Source: Streptococcus cuniculipharyngis (GTDB taxonomy: Bacteria > Bacillota > Bacilli > Lactobacillales > Streptococcaceae). From it: 64,000 nucleotides of DNA. Both the position numbers and the translations under genes were made by a program. Each line of letters opens with the position of its first letter. The stretch's first letter is position 1. The DNA is taken from the NCBI RefSeq assembly GCF_007859195.1, contig NZ_VOHL01000001.1:620001-684000 (forward strand), given 5' to 3'. This document shows, piece by piece, positions 16,343 to 25,217 of the stretch. Below the pieces are notes generated by a model. That model ran no database searches and was not told the origin of the DNA. It worked only from the letters and a program-made list of their open reading frames with translations.

Positions 16343-17568
16343 TAATCGTCCAACAAATAGGCCATCTCACTATCATCTGGCACCAGCTTGAGATAGGATG
16401 CAAGCACCTGCGATAAGAGCTCATCCTCCCCCCACTCTCTAAGGAGATAGGCATAATCCTTGAGAAAATCTGGATTATCCGTCAAATAAAGGTAGATGTC
16501 CCGATAAATGGTCAGAGCCTTCTCGCCCTCATCCAGAGCCTGATAGGCCTTGGCTACCGTCCACTTGGTCAAAACGCTATCTATTTCTTCCAGTGGCAAA
16601 GCGACTACCTCTTGGTAACGCTCCTGCTCCAGATAAAGATTGGCCAAAGGCAAGAAAACTTCCTCTAAATCTTCTGCAACCGCCTTAGCCTTGAGCAAAT
16701 AGGCCTCTGCCTGTTCTTCCTCATGGTTTTCATAGGCTAATTGCGAAGCTAGGAGCAAGAGTTGACTGTCAAATTCATTCTTGGTTAAGCCTTGCTGCAC
16801 CAAAGCTAGAGCTTGGCTGACTTGGTAATCGCCGTGCAGAGATTTGGCATAGGCATACTCATAGCCAAGAAAATCTGGCGACATGGTCTCCAACTGCTTG
16901 AAATAAACATTGGCCCGCTGAAAGGCTTCCTGCTCACTCAAGAGACAGGCCAGTTCAAAGACGGTTTGGTCGTCATACTCGATTTCCACTGCCTTTTCTA
17001 AAAATTCTACGGCAGCTTCAATCTTGCCCAAGTGAGCATAGGAGCGACCAATCCGCTGATAAGTCGAAATCCCTGTCTGGGTCAAGATGTCACGATTGTC
17101 CAGTTTGGCATAGGCCGCAATAGCTGCTTGAAAATTTCCCAGAGTATAGTCCAATTCTGCCAGTCCAAAAGTAATCAAAGGATTATCCGATAGCTGACTA
17201 GCCAGAACTAATTTTTCCCGTGCTACATCCGTCAAGCCCTCACTGTCATAAAGGTCTGCCATCATCAAGAGGCTACTAAGATAGTCTGGGCTAGTCTTAT
17301 CAATCTGGTCCAAATAAAAGAAGGCCTGCTCCAAATCCCCATCTTCGGCTGCGATTTCTGCCAAGCTGAGATTGACCTCGGGAAAATCGCCTTGCAATTG
17401 CAAGTAAGCCTCTTGCGCCTGAGGGTAAAAACCAATGGACTGAAGGTAGGTCGCTAATTCCAACAACACCTCTTGGTCATCCTTGGCCAGGGCTCGCTGA
17501 AAGTACTTATCTGCCCTTTGTAAATCGCCTTGCTCCAAGGAAAGTAACATTTTTTCACTATTCCACAT
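16342..17568 (-). CDS. Tetratricopeptide repeat protein
   Basis: This 408-residue soluble protein is built almost entirely of TPR-like helical pairs, for example LATYLQSIGFYPQAQEAYLQL, IGRSYAHLGKIEAAVEFLEKA (in two adjacent halves) and AKAYQALDEGEKALTIYRD. It has no signal peptide or enzymatic domain. Such proteins act as protein-interaction scaffolds; the partner is unknown. It overlaps by 11 bp the end of the AI-2E family gene upstream, so the two are co-translated. Confidence 0.85.
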   Translation of the reverse strand: MWNSEKMLLSLEQGDLQRADKYFQRALAKDDQEVLLELATYLQSIGFYPQAQEAYLQLQGDFPEVNLSLAEIAAEDGDLEQAFFYLDQIDKTSPDYLSSLLMMADLYDSEGLTDVAREKLVLASQLSDNPLITFGLAELDYTLGNFQAAIAAYAKLDNRDILTQTGISTYQRIGRSYAHLGKIEAAVEFLEKAVEIEYDDQTVFELACLLSEQEAFQRANVYFKQLETMSPDFLGYEYAYAKSLHGDYQVSQALALVQQGLTKNEFDSQLLLLASQLAYENHEEEQAEAYLLKAKAVAEDLEEVFLPLANLYLEQERYQEVVALPLEEIDSVLTKWTVAKAYQALDEGEKALTIYRDIYLYLTDNPDFLKDYAYLLREWGEDELLSQVLASYLKLVPDDSEMAYLLDD

Positions 17569-18718
17569 GCTCTATAACGTCCTCCTCATATAAGCCACTG
17601 ACCTGACGATACCAGGCAAAGATTTCCTTGACCACGACCTTGATAGAAGCATAGATGGGAATGCCCAAAAAGACGCCCCAAACCCCAAACATGGAACCCG
17701 TTGTCAAGAGGATAAACATGATGGTAATCGGATGAATGCTCAGCTTGCTTCCCAAGACCAGAGGGGTGACGAAACGCCCTTCAATGGTTTGTTCGATCAT
17801 AAAGACCAAGAGAACCTTGATTAACAGAAAAGGCCCACCAACTAATCCCAGAATAACAACCGGCACCATGGCCAAAAAACTCCCCAAATAAGGAATCATA
17901 TTCAGTACACCGGCCAAGACACCAAAGGTAATGGCATAAGGTAAGCCAATTAAGCTAAACATGATAGAAAACATAATCCCGACAACAATGGCTACTGTAA
18001 CCTGGCCTTGGACATAACCTGACAACTGGGCATTGATGCCACTAAGGATACGTCTAATTGAAGCCCTCATCCTTGTTGGAATATAGCTAAGAAAACTAGT
18101 CTTCATCTCCTTACCATCTCGCAAGAAATAAAAGAGAATAAAAGGAGTAATAATGATAGCAACCGCCACCTTGGCCAAGGTCCCTGCCAGGTTACCTAGC
18201 CAATTTACGGCATCCCGCGAAAAGGTCTCTGCATAGTCAACTGCCTTTTGACTAAGGTTGTCAACTAGACTTTCCAACTGCGGACGAAAACCCGCCAATC
18301 GCTCATCTTGCAACAGGAGAATAATCCTCTTTTCCACACTACGCATATAGGTCGGTAGATTACGAATAAAACTGGTCATTTGATGCTCTGCCATAGGCAC
18401 AAAATTGGCCAATATAAGGAGCAAGACCAAAAACACAGCAAAAAAGACAATGCTAATGGCCCCTACACGACCCAATCCCTTCTTCTCCAACCATGATACT
18501 GAAGGCTCCAAGAGGTAATACAAAATCATTGACATGACCAAGGGTAACATGACCACCGCTCCAAAATAAATCAGGGGCGTAAAAAGGGAGCTGATTTTAG
18601 TGAAAATAAGAATATTTAGGAAAAGCAAGAGCGTTACCAAAAGGACTGTGACTGCTTGATTATTCAAAAACCACTTGAAAAACCAGGTCAGATTAAAATG
18701 TTTTTCTTTCGTGTTCAT
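17558..18718 (-). CDS. AI-2E family (PerM/YtvI-like) membrane protein
   Basis: This 386-residue integral membrane protein has about eight hydrophobic segments and the family blocks PLVMSMILYYLLEPSVSWLEK and VLAGVLNMIPYLGSFLAMVP. Members have been linked to AI-2 or small-molecule export or to Na+/H+ exchange in different bacteria, so the substrate here is open. It is followed, with overlap, by the TPR gene. Confidence 0.85.
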   Translation of the reverse strand: MNTKEKHFNLTWFFKWFLNNQAVTVLLVTLLLFLNILIFTKISSLFTPLIYFGAVVMLPLVMSMILYYLLEPSVSWLEKKGLGRVGAISIVFFAVFLVLLLILANFVPMAEHQMTSFIRNLPTYMRSVEKRIILLLQDERLAGFRPQLESLVDNLSQKAVDYAETFSRDAVNWLGNLAGTLAKVAVAIIITPFILFYFLRDGKEMKTSFLSYIPTRMRASIRRILSGINAQLSGYVQGQVTVAIVVGIMFSIMFSLIGLPYAITFGVLAGVLNMIPYLGSFLAMVPVVILGLVGGPFLLIKVLLVFMIEQTIEGRFVTPLVLGSKLSIHPITIMFILLTTGSMFGVWGVFLGIPIYASIKVVVKEIFAWYRQVSGLYEEDVIEHVE

Positions 18719-18769
18719 AATTCCTCCAATTTATACAAAGGCAATACTAGCTGAGTTTCAACATCTACT

Positions 18770-19240
18770 CTAGTCATAAAAATAAACGTCCTTGTCCACT
18801 AGACGACCAGCATCGTAGGAAAACTTAGCGGAAAAAAAGGGATAATCATCTAAAATCCAACGGAAAAGTTCATAATCACCCTCCCAGGTCGGTTTGGTCA
18901 AGACATCCTCATAGGCCACCCATTCTAAACGCCCTTCAGGGCAGGTCGCCAGCAGCTCCCCCTCAAATGCCGTTACCTTAAAGACATAGGTGTACCAGTC
19001 ATGACCAGGCGTAAACTTGGGAAAAGTGACCAGCCCCTTGAGTGACAGTTGCTTAACCCTTAGCCCTGTTTCCTCCCAAACCTCTCGCTTGGCACATTCT
19101 TCAGGGCTTTCACCCGGCTCTAGCTTACCGCCGACCGAGATCCACTTCCCATAGTGAACATCATCTGGTCGCTGATTGCGATGTAGCAGCAAGAGCTCCT
19201 TGCCATTATCAATATAACAAATGGTAGCTAACTTGGTCAT
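18770..19240 (-). CDS. mutX: 8-oxo-dGTP diphosphatase, NUDIX family
   Basis: This ~156-residue NUDIX hydrolase has the box GGKLEPGESPEECAKREVWE-ETG (about residues 36-58). Streptococcal MutX hydrolyses 8-oxo-dGTP and prevents oxidative mutagenesis. The start is placed at 19240 (MTKLATICYIDNG) because GGAG lies 6 nt upstream; an upstream in-frame start at 19282 would add an unrelated 14-residue tail covering that site. Two further NUDIX genes and mutM lie later in this window. Confidence 0.85.
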   Translation of the reverse strand: MTKLATICYIDNGKELLLLHRNQRPDDVHYGKWISVGGKLEPGESPEECAKREVWEETGLRVKQLSLKGLVTFPKFTPGHDWYTYVFKVTAFEGELLATCPEGRLEWVAYEDVLTKPTWEGDYELFRWILDDYPFFSAKFSYDAGRLVDKDVYFYD

Positions 19241-19378
19241 GACTCTCTCCTCAAATGCTTTTGCTTTTGCTTGTTCTTTCATTATATCATAAAAGCGCTA
19301 ATAATTTTTTAGTCAAGTCATTGGACATTTGCTCTTTTTTATGGTTTAATAGAAACAAATAAGAAAAGAGGTATAACA

Positions 19379-19570
19379 ATGAACCCACAAGAACTTTTTG
19401 AACAAGTTAAGGACATGATTGCTAAGAAAGACTTCTCAGCAGCTCAAGACTTCATCAACGAAAACAAGGATAATCTTGGCGAATACTTTGAACAAGCTAA
19501 ATCACTTGTTAGCGGTGGCGAAGGTGTTAGCGGTCTTGTTGATAAGGTTAAAGGCCTATTCGGTAAATAA
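19379..19570 (+). CDS. Small helical hypothetical protein
   Basis: This 63-residue acidic, Cys-free protein is predicted mostly alpha-helical (residues 1-45), then glycine-rich SGGEGVSG and a short amphipathic C-terminal helix. AGAGG precedes the ATG by 8 nt. A promoter-like TTGGAC, 18 bp, TTTAAT lies upstream and a terminator directly follows, so it is expressed alone. I recognise the look of a conserved streptococcal small protein but know no function. Confidence 0.7.
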   Translation: MNPQELFEQVKDMIAKKDFSAAQDFINENKDNLGEYFEQAKSLVSGGEGVSGLVDKVKGLFGK

Positions 19571-19574
19571 GCAA

Positions 19575-19601
19575 GAAAGGACTGGGCAACCAGTTCTTTT
19601 T
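19575..19601 (+). terminator. Terminator after the 63-residue protein gene
   Basis: GGACTGG and CCAGTTC pair around GCAA and are followed by T5, 50 bp before the next gene. Confidence 0.75.
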
Positions 19602-19625
19602 GTTCGTTAGTATCAGGAGAATGTT

Positions 19626-20117
19626 ATGAAGATTAGACCTGCAATCATGGCTGATTTTGACCAAATCATGACCATCTATGCCCAAGCACGACAACTGATG
19701 ATAGCTACCGGCAATCCTAACCAGTGGGCCAAGAATAACTGGCCACCGGCCGACTTGGTCAAGCAAGATATCCTAAGCGGCAAGTCCTATGTTTGTGAAA
19801 CCGAGCAAATCGTCGGTGTCTTTTACTATGATTTCGGTAAAGATATTGAGCCTAGTTATGCCACCATTGACAAGGGAGCCTGGCAAGATGATACCCCTTA
19901 TGGTGTCATTCATCGTCTGGCTAGTAACGGCAAGACCAAGGGAGTTGGCCAAGCCTGTATCCAATGGGCCTTGGCACAAAATCCCCATCTTCGGATTGAT
20001 ACCCACCTTGACAACCTCCCTATGCAAAAGCTCCTAGCCAAGCTCAACTTTCAACAGTGTGGCCTCATTTATGTGCCGCAAGATAGTGACCCACGTTTGG
20101 CCTATGAAAAAAGCTAA
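19626..20117 (+). CDS. GNAT family N-acetyltransferase
   Basis: This 163-residue protein has the GNAT fold: N-terminal IRPAIMADFDQIMTIYAQA, central strands around ETEQIVGVFYYDF, a reduced acetyl-CoA loop (ASNGKTKGVGQACIQWA, about residues 99-115) and a C-terminal block NLPMQKLLAKLNFQQCG. The acceptor substrate is unknown. It lies 55 bp after the small-protein gene, behind a terminator; AGGAGAATGTT precedes the ATG. Confidence 0.85.
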   Translation: MKIRPAIMADFDQIMTIYAQARQLMIATGNPNQWAKNNWPPADLVKQDILSGKSYVCETEQIVGVFYYDFGKDIEPSYATIDKGAWQDDTPYGVIHRLASNGKTKGVGQACIQWALAQNPHLRIDTHLDNLPMQKLLAKLNFQQCGLIYVPQDSDPRLAYEKS

Positions 20118-20169
20118 GTCTCCAACCATTCTGACCTTAACCATTTTGGGAGCCCCATCTTTAACAAGT

Positions 20170-20197
20170 AAAAAAAGGGATAATCCCCCCTTTTTTT
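20170..20197. terminator. Bidirectional terminator
   Basis: An A-rich arm followed by GGG pairs with CCC followed by a T7 run, between convergent genes. Confidence 0.65.
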
Positions 20198-20202
20198 ATT
20201 TC

Positions 20203-20592
20203 TTAACCCCAAAATTCATCTTCTGCGGCTTGGTCTGCTGAAAAGAGCCAAACTTCCTTGATTTTTCCGTCTTCCATTCGGAAAAGGTCAATCCCATTCA
20301 TATTCAACTCTGTGCCGTCTGGCCGTGTGCCCAAAAAGGTCACATTAGCGGCCACCAAGTCTTGGTTATCTGATACCCAATTGGTCACAACCTTAAAAGT
20401 GCCCTGTGTTTTCTCGGCAAACGACGCCAAGTGACCCCCTAAGACATCCTTGCCAATATGGGTTCCTGACGTGCTATGAGCTCCTGGCTGGTGCCAGATA
20501 ATATCATCGGCCATGGTTGCAAAGACTCCTGCAAAATCTCCTGCCGCTAGGGCTGTGTTGTAAGCATTAAAAATAGCTAAATTTTTTGACAT
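20203..20592 (-). CDS. SnoaL-like / NTF2-fold protein
   Basis: This ~129-residue NTF2-like protein begins SKNLAIFNAYNTALAAGDF, then MADDIIWHQPGAHSTSGTHIGKD (in two adjacent blocks) and ends NGIDLFRMEDGKIKEVWLFSADQ, the SnoaL-like pattern. Such proteins bind or isomerise small hydrophobic molecules. GGAGG lies 8 nt before the ATG at 20592, which is preferred over the longer frame from 20613. It is divergent from the HxlR regulator and is its likely target. Confidence 0.8.
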   Translation of the reverse strand: MSKNLAIFNAYNTALAAGDFAGVFATMADDIIWHQPGAHSTSGTHIGKDVLGGHLASFAEKTQGTFKVVTNWVSDNQDLVAANVTFLGTRPDGTELNMNGIDLFRMEDGKIKEVWLFSADQAAEDEFWG

Positions 20593-20652
20593 GATGATGT
20601 CCTCCTCAATCATAAAGTATGTTATAATTTTACCAAGTCACCAATAAAAAAC

Positions 20653-20664
20653 AAGTAGGTACTT
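20653..20664. promoter_or_regulatory. Possible operator in the divergent SnoaL-like / HxlR promoter region
   Basis: AAGTA-GG-TACTT is an inverted repeat between the two divergent genes, of the type bound by HxlR dimers. A related AAAGTATGTTATAAT sequence lies next to the SnoaL-like start. Confidence 0.35.
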
Positions 20665-20717
20665 TATCGTTAGCTAGTAGCAAATTAGGTAGCATTATAA
20701 CAAATAAAGGAGAAAAT

Positions 20718-21065
20718 ATGTCAGAAAAAGTTAGCCAATATGGCATCTGTCCCTTTGCCACCACCCAAAAAGTCTTGACCGGCAAGTGGGCTCTGGTCAT
20801 CATTTATCAACTCAGTACGGGAACCAAGCGTTTCAATCAACTTCAGCGATTGATTCCTGGTATTACACAAACCATTCTAACGCGACATCTGAGACAACTC
20901 GAAGCTGATAAAATCGTCGAGCGGAAGGTCTATGCTGAAATTCCACCTCGGGTTGAGTATAGCCTAACCCCCATTGGCCAAAGTTTTCAAACTGTCCTAG
21001 ACGCTGTTGAAGTTTGGGGAAAAGACTACATGGAATTGCTCCAAGAACCATCATCAAAAGCCTAA
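20718..21065 (+). CDS. HxlR family transcriptional regulator
   Basis: This 115-residue winged-helix regulator has the family pattern YGICPFATTQKVLTGKWAL (one Cys at residue 11 that could sense redox or electrophiles), then TGTKRFNQLQRLIPGITQTI, LTRHLRQLEADKIV and YAEIPPRVEYSLTPIG. HxlR proteins respond to aldehydes, quinones or disulfide stress. It probably controls the divergent SnoaL-like gene and itself. GGAG precedes the ATG. Confidence 0.88.
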   Translation: MSEKVSQYGICPFATTQKVLTGKWALVIIYQLSTGTKRFNQLQRLIPGITQTILTRHLRQLEADKIVERKVYAEIPPRVEYSLTPIGQSFQTVLDAVEVWGKDYMELLQEPSSKA

Positions 21066-21091
21066 TCTATTTTCAGATTAGGCTTTTTTTT
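21058..21091. terminator. Bidirectional terminator between hxlR-like and capA-like genes
   Basis: AAGCCTAATCT pairs with AGATTAGGCTT and is followed by T8 on the plus strand. Confidence 0.85.
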
Positions 21092-22259
21092 ACCATTGTA
21101 AATTAACCAGTTCATTCATTTCCTGATAGGCTGTGTCAACCTTTTCTTGCATGGCCTTATCTAACTCATTGCGGTAGCGACCACCTTTAATAAAGTCCTC
21201 TAAAACCATGACACGATAATCAAAGTACTCGTAGCCAGCAGGATCGTATTGCCCCTTACCCCAAGCCCAAACCAGGGTTGGTCGTGCTTTGACAGTTTTG
21301 ACAATGGTCCTATCGCCTGTTTTTTCAAAAGTAACATCCATCAAAACCCCTCGCTCAGTCCATTTGTTTTCCAAGCGCTCATAGGTTTGATTGGAAATAA
21401 AATTCCCCATGGAATAGATGATAAATTTTTTCTCACCATCTTTTTCTAGCGTTTCTGCAGGTTCAACCACATGAGGATGGCCACCAAAGACAACATCGGC
21501 TCCCCAGTCAACCATCTTACGATAGAGTCGCCTTTGCTCTGCCGTTGGCTCTAAGGCATATTCCTCGCCCATTTGTGGCATAATGACCGTGACATCAGCC
21601 GTTTTTTCCGCCTCTTGAATTTCGGCCTTCATTTTAGCTTCATCCAAATCCGACAGGTGGGCTTGATACTGTTCTTCCGTCAGATTGGCCTCCATGCCAT
21701 TATAACCATAGGAATAGCCCAAAATAGCAATTTTTATCCCATTAACTTCCTTGATAAGAATACCTTCCTTGTCCCGGTCTTTTTTATAGACGCCAATGGT
21801 GTCCAAGCCCAAACGCTCAAAGGTTTTGACGGTGTCTAAAGCCCCTGATAATTGGGAGTCTAAGATATGATTATGGGCTAAATCAACCACATCATAGCCC
21901 GTTTTTTGCATGGTTTTGGCAATTTCAGGCGGAGCATTAAAGAGGGGATAGCCTGCCAAGGGATAATCTGGACTAATGGTCCCCTCAAAATCACCCAAGG
22001 CCAAATCTGCCCCAGCGATCCAGTCCTTGACATACTTAAAATAATCATCAAATTGATAGGAACCATCTGCCTGCCTAGCACTGGTGTAGAGAACGTCATG
22101 CAACAAAATATCACCATTAGCCACTATACGAGCAGTTTGAGCCTGTTCTTGGACAGACTCCCGTCTAGCTCCACCGTACAACTGCTTCAACACAACTATT
22201 TCTACCCCTAAAATTAGTAGGAAAAGAGCCATTAAAAAACTATTTCTCCGCCTGTTCAT
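21090..22259 (-). CDS. CapA family protein (PgsA-like metallophosphatase fold)
   Basis: This ~389-residue protein has an N-terminal membrane anchor (about residues 7-26) and an extracellular CapA domain. Metal-site motifs visible are ANGDILLHD, GDFEGTISP, DLAHNHILD and FGGHPHVVEP, as in poly-gamma-glutamate capsule proteins of the calcineurin-like fold. No other capsule gene is nearby, so its role here is open. GGAGG lies 8 nt before the ATG at 22259; an upstream GTG at 22268 overlaps that site. Confidence 0.85.
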   Translation of the reverse strand: MNRRRNSFLMALFLLILGVEIVVLKQLYGGARRESVQEQAQTARIVANGDILLHDVLYTSARQADGSYQFDDYFKYVKDWIAGADLALGDFEGTISPDYPLAGYPLFNAPPEIAKTMQKTGYDVVDLAHNHILDSQLSGALDTVKTFERLGLDTIGVYKKDRDKEGILIKEVNGIKIAILGYSYGYNGMEANLTEEQYQAHLSDLDEAKMKAEIQEAEKTADVTVIMPQMGEEYALEPTAEQRRLYRKMVDWGADVVFGGHPHVVEPAETLEKDGEKKFIIYSMGNFISNQTYERLENKWTERGVLMDVTFEKTGDRTIVKTVKARPTLVWAWGKGQYDPAGYEYFDYRVMVLEDFIKGGRYRNELDKAMQEKVDTAYQEMNELVNLQW

Positions 22260-22317
22260 CGCCGACACCTCCTGTATCTAGTATACCATGCTTTTGCAAA
22301 AATTAAAACGCTTGCTC

Positions 22318-22352
22318 CAAGAAAAAGAACCTAGAAAACTCTAGATTCTTAA
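22318..22352 (-). terminator. Terminator after fruA
   Basis: AAGAATCTAGA pairs with TCTAGGTTCTT on the minus strand, followed by a T-rich run. Confidence 0.7.
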
Positions 22353-22359
22353 TCCCTTA

Positions 22360-24309
22360 TTAAGCTTTTTTACGCAAAGCACCGAAAATAATACCTGATA
22401 CAATCGCTCCAATAAGAACAAAGACAAGGTAAAGAAGGGCATTACTGGTTAAGGCGATAACGAAGATACCACCGTGTGGGGCTAGTAATTTAATACCAGC
22501 CAAACCAACCAAGGCACCTGAGAGGGCTGAACCAACCATGAAACTTGGAATAGCACGTGCTGGGTCAGCCGCCGCAAATGGAATAGCTCCTTCAGTGATG
22601 AATGATAGTCCCATAACGATATTGGTCAAACCAGACTCACGCTCTTCAGCAGTAAATTTATCCTTGAACAAGAGGGTTGCAACAAAGACTGCAAGGGGTG
22701 GAACCATACCACCAGCCATAACAGCAGCCATGACAACTGAACCACCATTAGCCACTGAGGCTGCCAAGGTTCCTGTACCAAAGACATAGGCTGCCTTGTT
22801 GATTGGGCCACCCATGTCAATAGCCATCATCCCTGCAACGACTAAACCAACAAGGACAGCTGAGCTACCTGACAAGCCTTCAAGGAAGTTATTCAAACCT
22901 GTATTAATAGCTGCCATTGGGATATTGACAAAAAGCATCAAGAAACCGGTTAAGAAGACACCCAAAACTGGGAAAAGCAAGATTGACTTGATGCCTTCAA
23001 GCGAACGTGGTAGACCTGCCAAAAGCTTACGCAAGACAAGGATGACACCACCAGCTAGGAAACCACCCACAAGGGCACCCAAGAAACCTGATGAAACCCC
23101 TGCTAGGGCTAGAGTTTCTTCACCTCCTGAAGCAAATGGCACCTTGCCCCAAGCCAAACCACTTGAAGCGATGGCTCCTGCCACAAAACCAGAAACCAAA
23201 CCTGGTTTTTCAGCAATAGAATAAGCAATGTAACCTGCTAACAGTGGCAACATAAAGCCAAAGGCTGCTTGACCAATCTTCATGAACATTGAAGCCAATT
23301 CATGGTAAGACCCCAAGTTACCCAATTGATCCTTCGGCACACCCAGCATATTATCAATCAAGAAGGCCAGGGCAATCATGATACCACCACCAATAACAAA
23401 TGGTAGCATTTGGCTAACCCCGCTCATCAAGTGTTTGTAGAAAGCACCACCTAGACCGCTAGCCGCTTCTGCTTGACTAGTTGTTCCAGTTGATTTCGCG
23501 ATATAGATATCTGCTTGGCCTTGCAGAACAAGGTTAATCAATTCTTCTGATTTTTTAATACCATCGGCAACTGGACGAGAAACTAAGGGTTTACCAGCAA
23601 AGCGGTCCATCTCAACGGCCTTATCTGCTGCGATGATAACCCCTTTAGCACGCTTGATGTCCTCAGCAGTTAGTTTATTACCAACACCAGATGCCCCATT
23701 TGTTTCAACCTTGATGCCGACACCCATCTCTGCCGCTTGTTTTTTCAAGGCTTCTTCAGCCATGTAGGTGTGGGCAATCCCTGTTGTACAAGCTGTAACT
23801 GCTACGATAAGGTCTTGGTCTGCTGCTGGAGCCACTACTGCTTGATTAGTTTCTTTTTCTTCTGCCTGATTGAAGACCGCAAGCACTTCTTCTGGAGAGT
23901 TTGCCTGACGCAACTGATTTGCAAAGCCATCCTTCAATAAATATTGTGATAATTCTGCCAAGGCTGCCAAATGGGTATCATTTGCCCCCTCTGGTGCAGC
24001 AATCATGAAGAAAAGATCAGTTGGCTGACCATCCAAGGCTTGGTAATCAACCCCCTTGTTTGATTTAGCAAATAAAACCGTTGCTTCTTTGACAGCAGCA
24101 TTTTTACTATGAGGCATGGCAATACCGTCCCCCAAACCAGTTGAGGTTTGAGCCTCACGGTTCATGATCCCTGCCTTAAAGGTGTCAAAGTCAGTGACAT
24201 AGCCTTTGGCAACCAAACTATTAATCATTTCATCAATGACTGCTTCTTTACTGGTCGCTTGCAAGTCAAGCAACATGACATCTTTTCTTAATACATCTTG
24301 GATTTTCAT
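22360..24309 (-). CDS. fruA: PTS fructose-specific enzyme IIABC
   Basis: This 649-residue protein imports and phosphorylates fructose to fructose 1-phosphate. The IIA domain (about 1-145) carries the phospho-His in GIAMPHSKN. The IIB domain (about 165-265) carries the phospho-Cys in TACTTGIAHTYMAEEA. The IIC domain (about 295-649) is hydrophobic with FITEGAIPFAAADPARAIP. The domain order A-B-C matches FruA of streptococci. The ATG overlaps the fruK stop codon, so expression is coupled to fruR-fruK. Confidence 0.95.
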   Translation of the reverse strand: MKIQDVLRKDVMLLDLQATSKEAVIDEMINSLVAKGYVTDFDTFKAGIMNREAQTSTGLGDGIAMPHSKNAAVKEATVLFAKSNKGVDYQALDGQPTDLFFMIAAPEGANDTHLAALAELSQYLLKDGFANQLRQANSPEEVLAVFNQAEEKETNQAVVAPAADQDLIVAVTACTTGIAHTYMAEEALKKQAAEMGVGIKVETNGASGVGNKLTAEDIKRAKGVIIAADKAVEMDRFAGKPLVSRPVADGIKKSEELINLVLQGQADIYIAKSTGTTSQAEAASGLGGAFYKHLMSGVSQMLPFVIGGGIMIALAFLIDNMLGVPKDQLGNLGSYHELASMFMKIGQAAFGFMLPLLAGYIAYSIAEKPGLVSGFVAGAIASSGLAWGKVPFASGGEETLALAGVSSGFLGALVGGFLAGGVILVLRKLLAGLPRSLEGIKSILLFPVLGVFLTGFLMLFVNIPMAAINTGLNNFLEGLSGSSAVLVGLVVAGMMAIDMGGPINKAAYVFGTGTLAASVANGGSVVMAAVMAGGMVPPLAVFVATLLFKDKFTAEERESGLTNIVMGLSFITEGAIPFAAADPARAIPSFMVGSALSGALVGLAGIKLLAPHGGIFVIALTSNALLYLVFVLIGAIVSGIIFGALRKKA

Positions 24310-25217
24310 AACGTTTCTACCTCCACTTTTTCATAAATTTCTTTGATAAAATCAATGCTGGCTAGGTCATCGGAAAAGGCTGTTGCCGTTCCACAAGCCA
24401 CGCCCCATTTGAGAGCTTCCACAGGATTTGCTGATTTGGCAAATTCACCTGTGAAGCCAGCCACCATCGAGTCCCCTGCTCCAACCGAGTTTTTAACCAC
24501 ACCCTTGATTGGTTTAGCAAAATAGCTGGCTTCCTTGGTCACCAAAACGGCACCATCACCGGCCATGGATACAATGACATGCTGGGCTCCCTTATCTAGG
24601 AGTTGGCCCGCATACGTTACCACATCAGCCAGTCCTTGCAAGCTCGTTTCAAAAATCATTTCCAGCTCATGATTGTTGGGTTTGACCAAGAGCGGCTCGT
24701 AAGCCAAACTATCAACCAAGGTCTGACCTTCAAAATCACAAACCACCTGAGCCCCTGTTTTTTTAACCAAGGGAATTAAACGGTTATAGACCGCATTACC
24801 CAAATTGGCTGGTGCTGACCCTGCAAAAACAACAATATCATCAGCCGTCAACTGGGCTAATGTTGCCTCCAAGGCCACCAACTGTTGCTCTGTAATGACT
24901 GGCCCTGCTCCATTGATTTCAGTTTCTTGGTCAGCCTTGATTTTAACATTGATGCGGGTATCCTGCTCAACCTTAACAAAATCTGTACTGATTGACTCGG
25001 CGACCAAGCCTTGCTCGACAAAGTCACCGGTAAAACCACCGATAAAACCTGTTGCCGTATTGGCCACGCCCAAGCGTTGCAAGACACGACTAACATTGAT
25101 CCCTTTTCCTCCAGCAAATTTATCGTCGCTGGTCATGCGATTAACACCGCCCAAGTCTAATTGGTCCACACGAACGATAAAATCAATAGAAGGATTTAAG
25201 GTTACCGTATAAATCAT
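24306..25217 (-). CDS. fruK: 1-phosphofructokinase
   Basis: This 303-residue PfkB-family kinase converts fructose 1-phosphate to fructose 1,6-bisphosphate. It begins MIYTVTLNPSIDFIVRV, has GGKGINVSRVLQRLG and the catalytic block NSVGAGDSMVAGFTGEF (Asp about residue 254). It overlaps both neighbours by 4 bp (ATGA junctions), and fruR-fruK-fruA is a single transcription unit. Confidence 0.95.
   Translation of the reverse strand: MIYTVTLNPSIDFIVRVDQLDLGGVNRMTSDDKFAGGKGINVSRVLQRLGVANTATGFIGGFTGDFVEQGLVAESISTDFVKVEQDTRINVKIKADQETEINGAGPVITEQQLVALEATLAQLTADDIVVFAGSAPANLGNAVYNRLIPLVKKTGAQVVCDFEGQTLVDSLAYEPLLVKPNNHELEMIFETSLQGLADVVTYAGQLLDKGAQHVIVSMAGDGAVLVTKEASYFAKPIKGVVKNSVGAGDSMVAGFTGEFAKSANPVEALKWGVACGTATAFSDDLASIDFIKEIYEKVEVETL

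Noticed and set aside
22796-23224. 142-residue plus-strand ORF within fruA, rich in Pro/Lys/Thr
   Set aside because: It is antisense to the membrane domain of FruA; the Pro/Lys/Thr bias is the expected mirror of hydrophobic codons.
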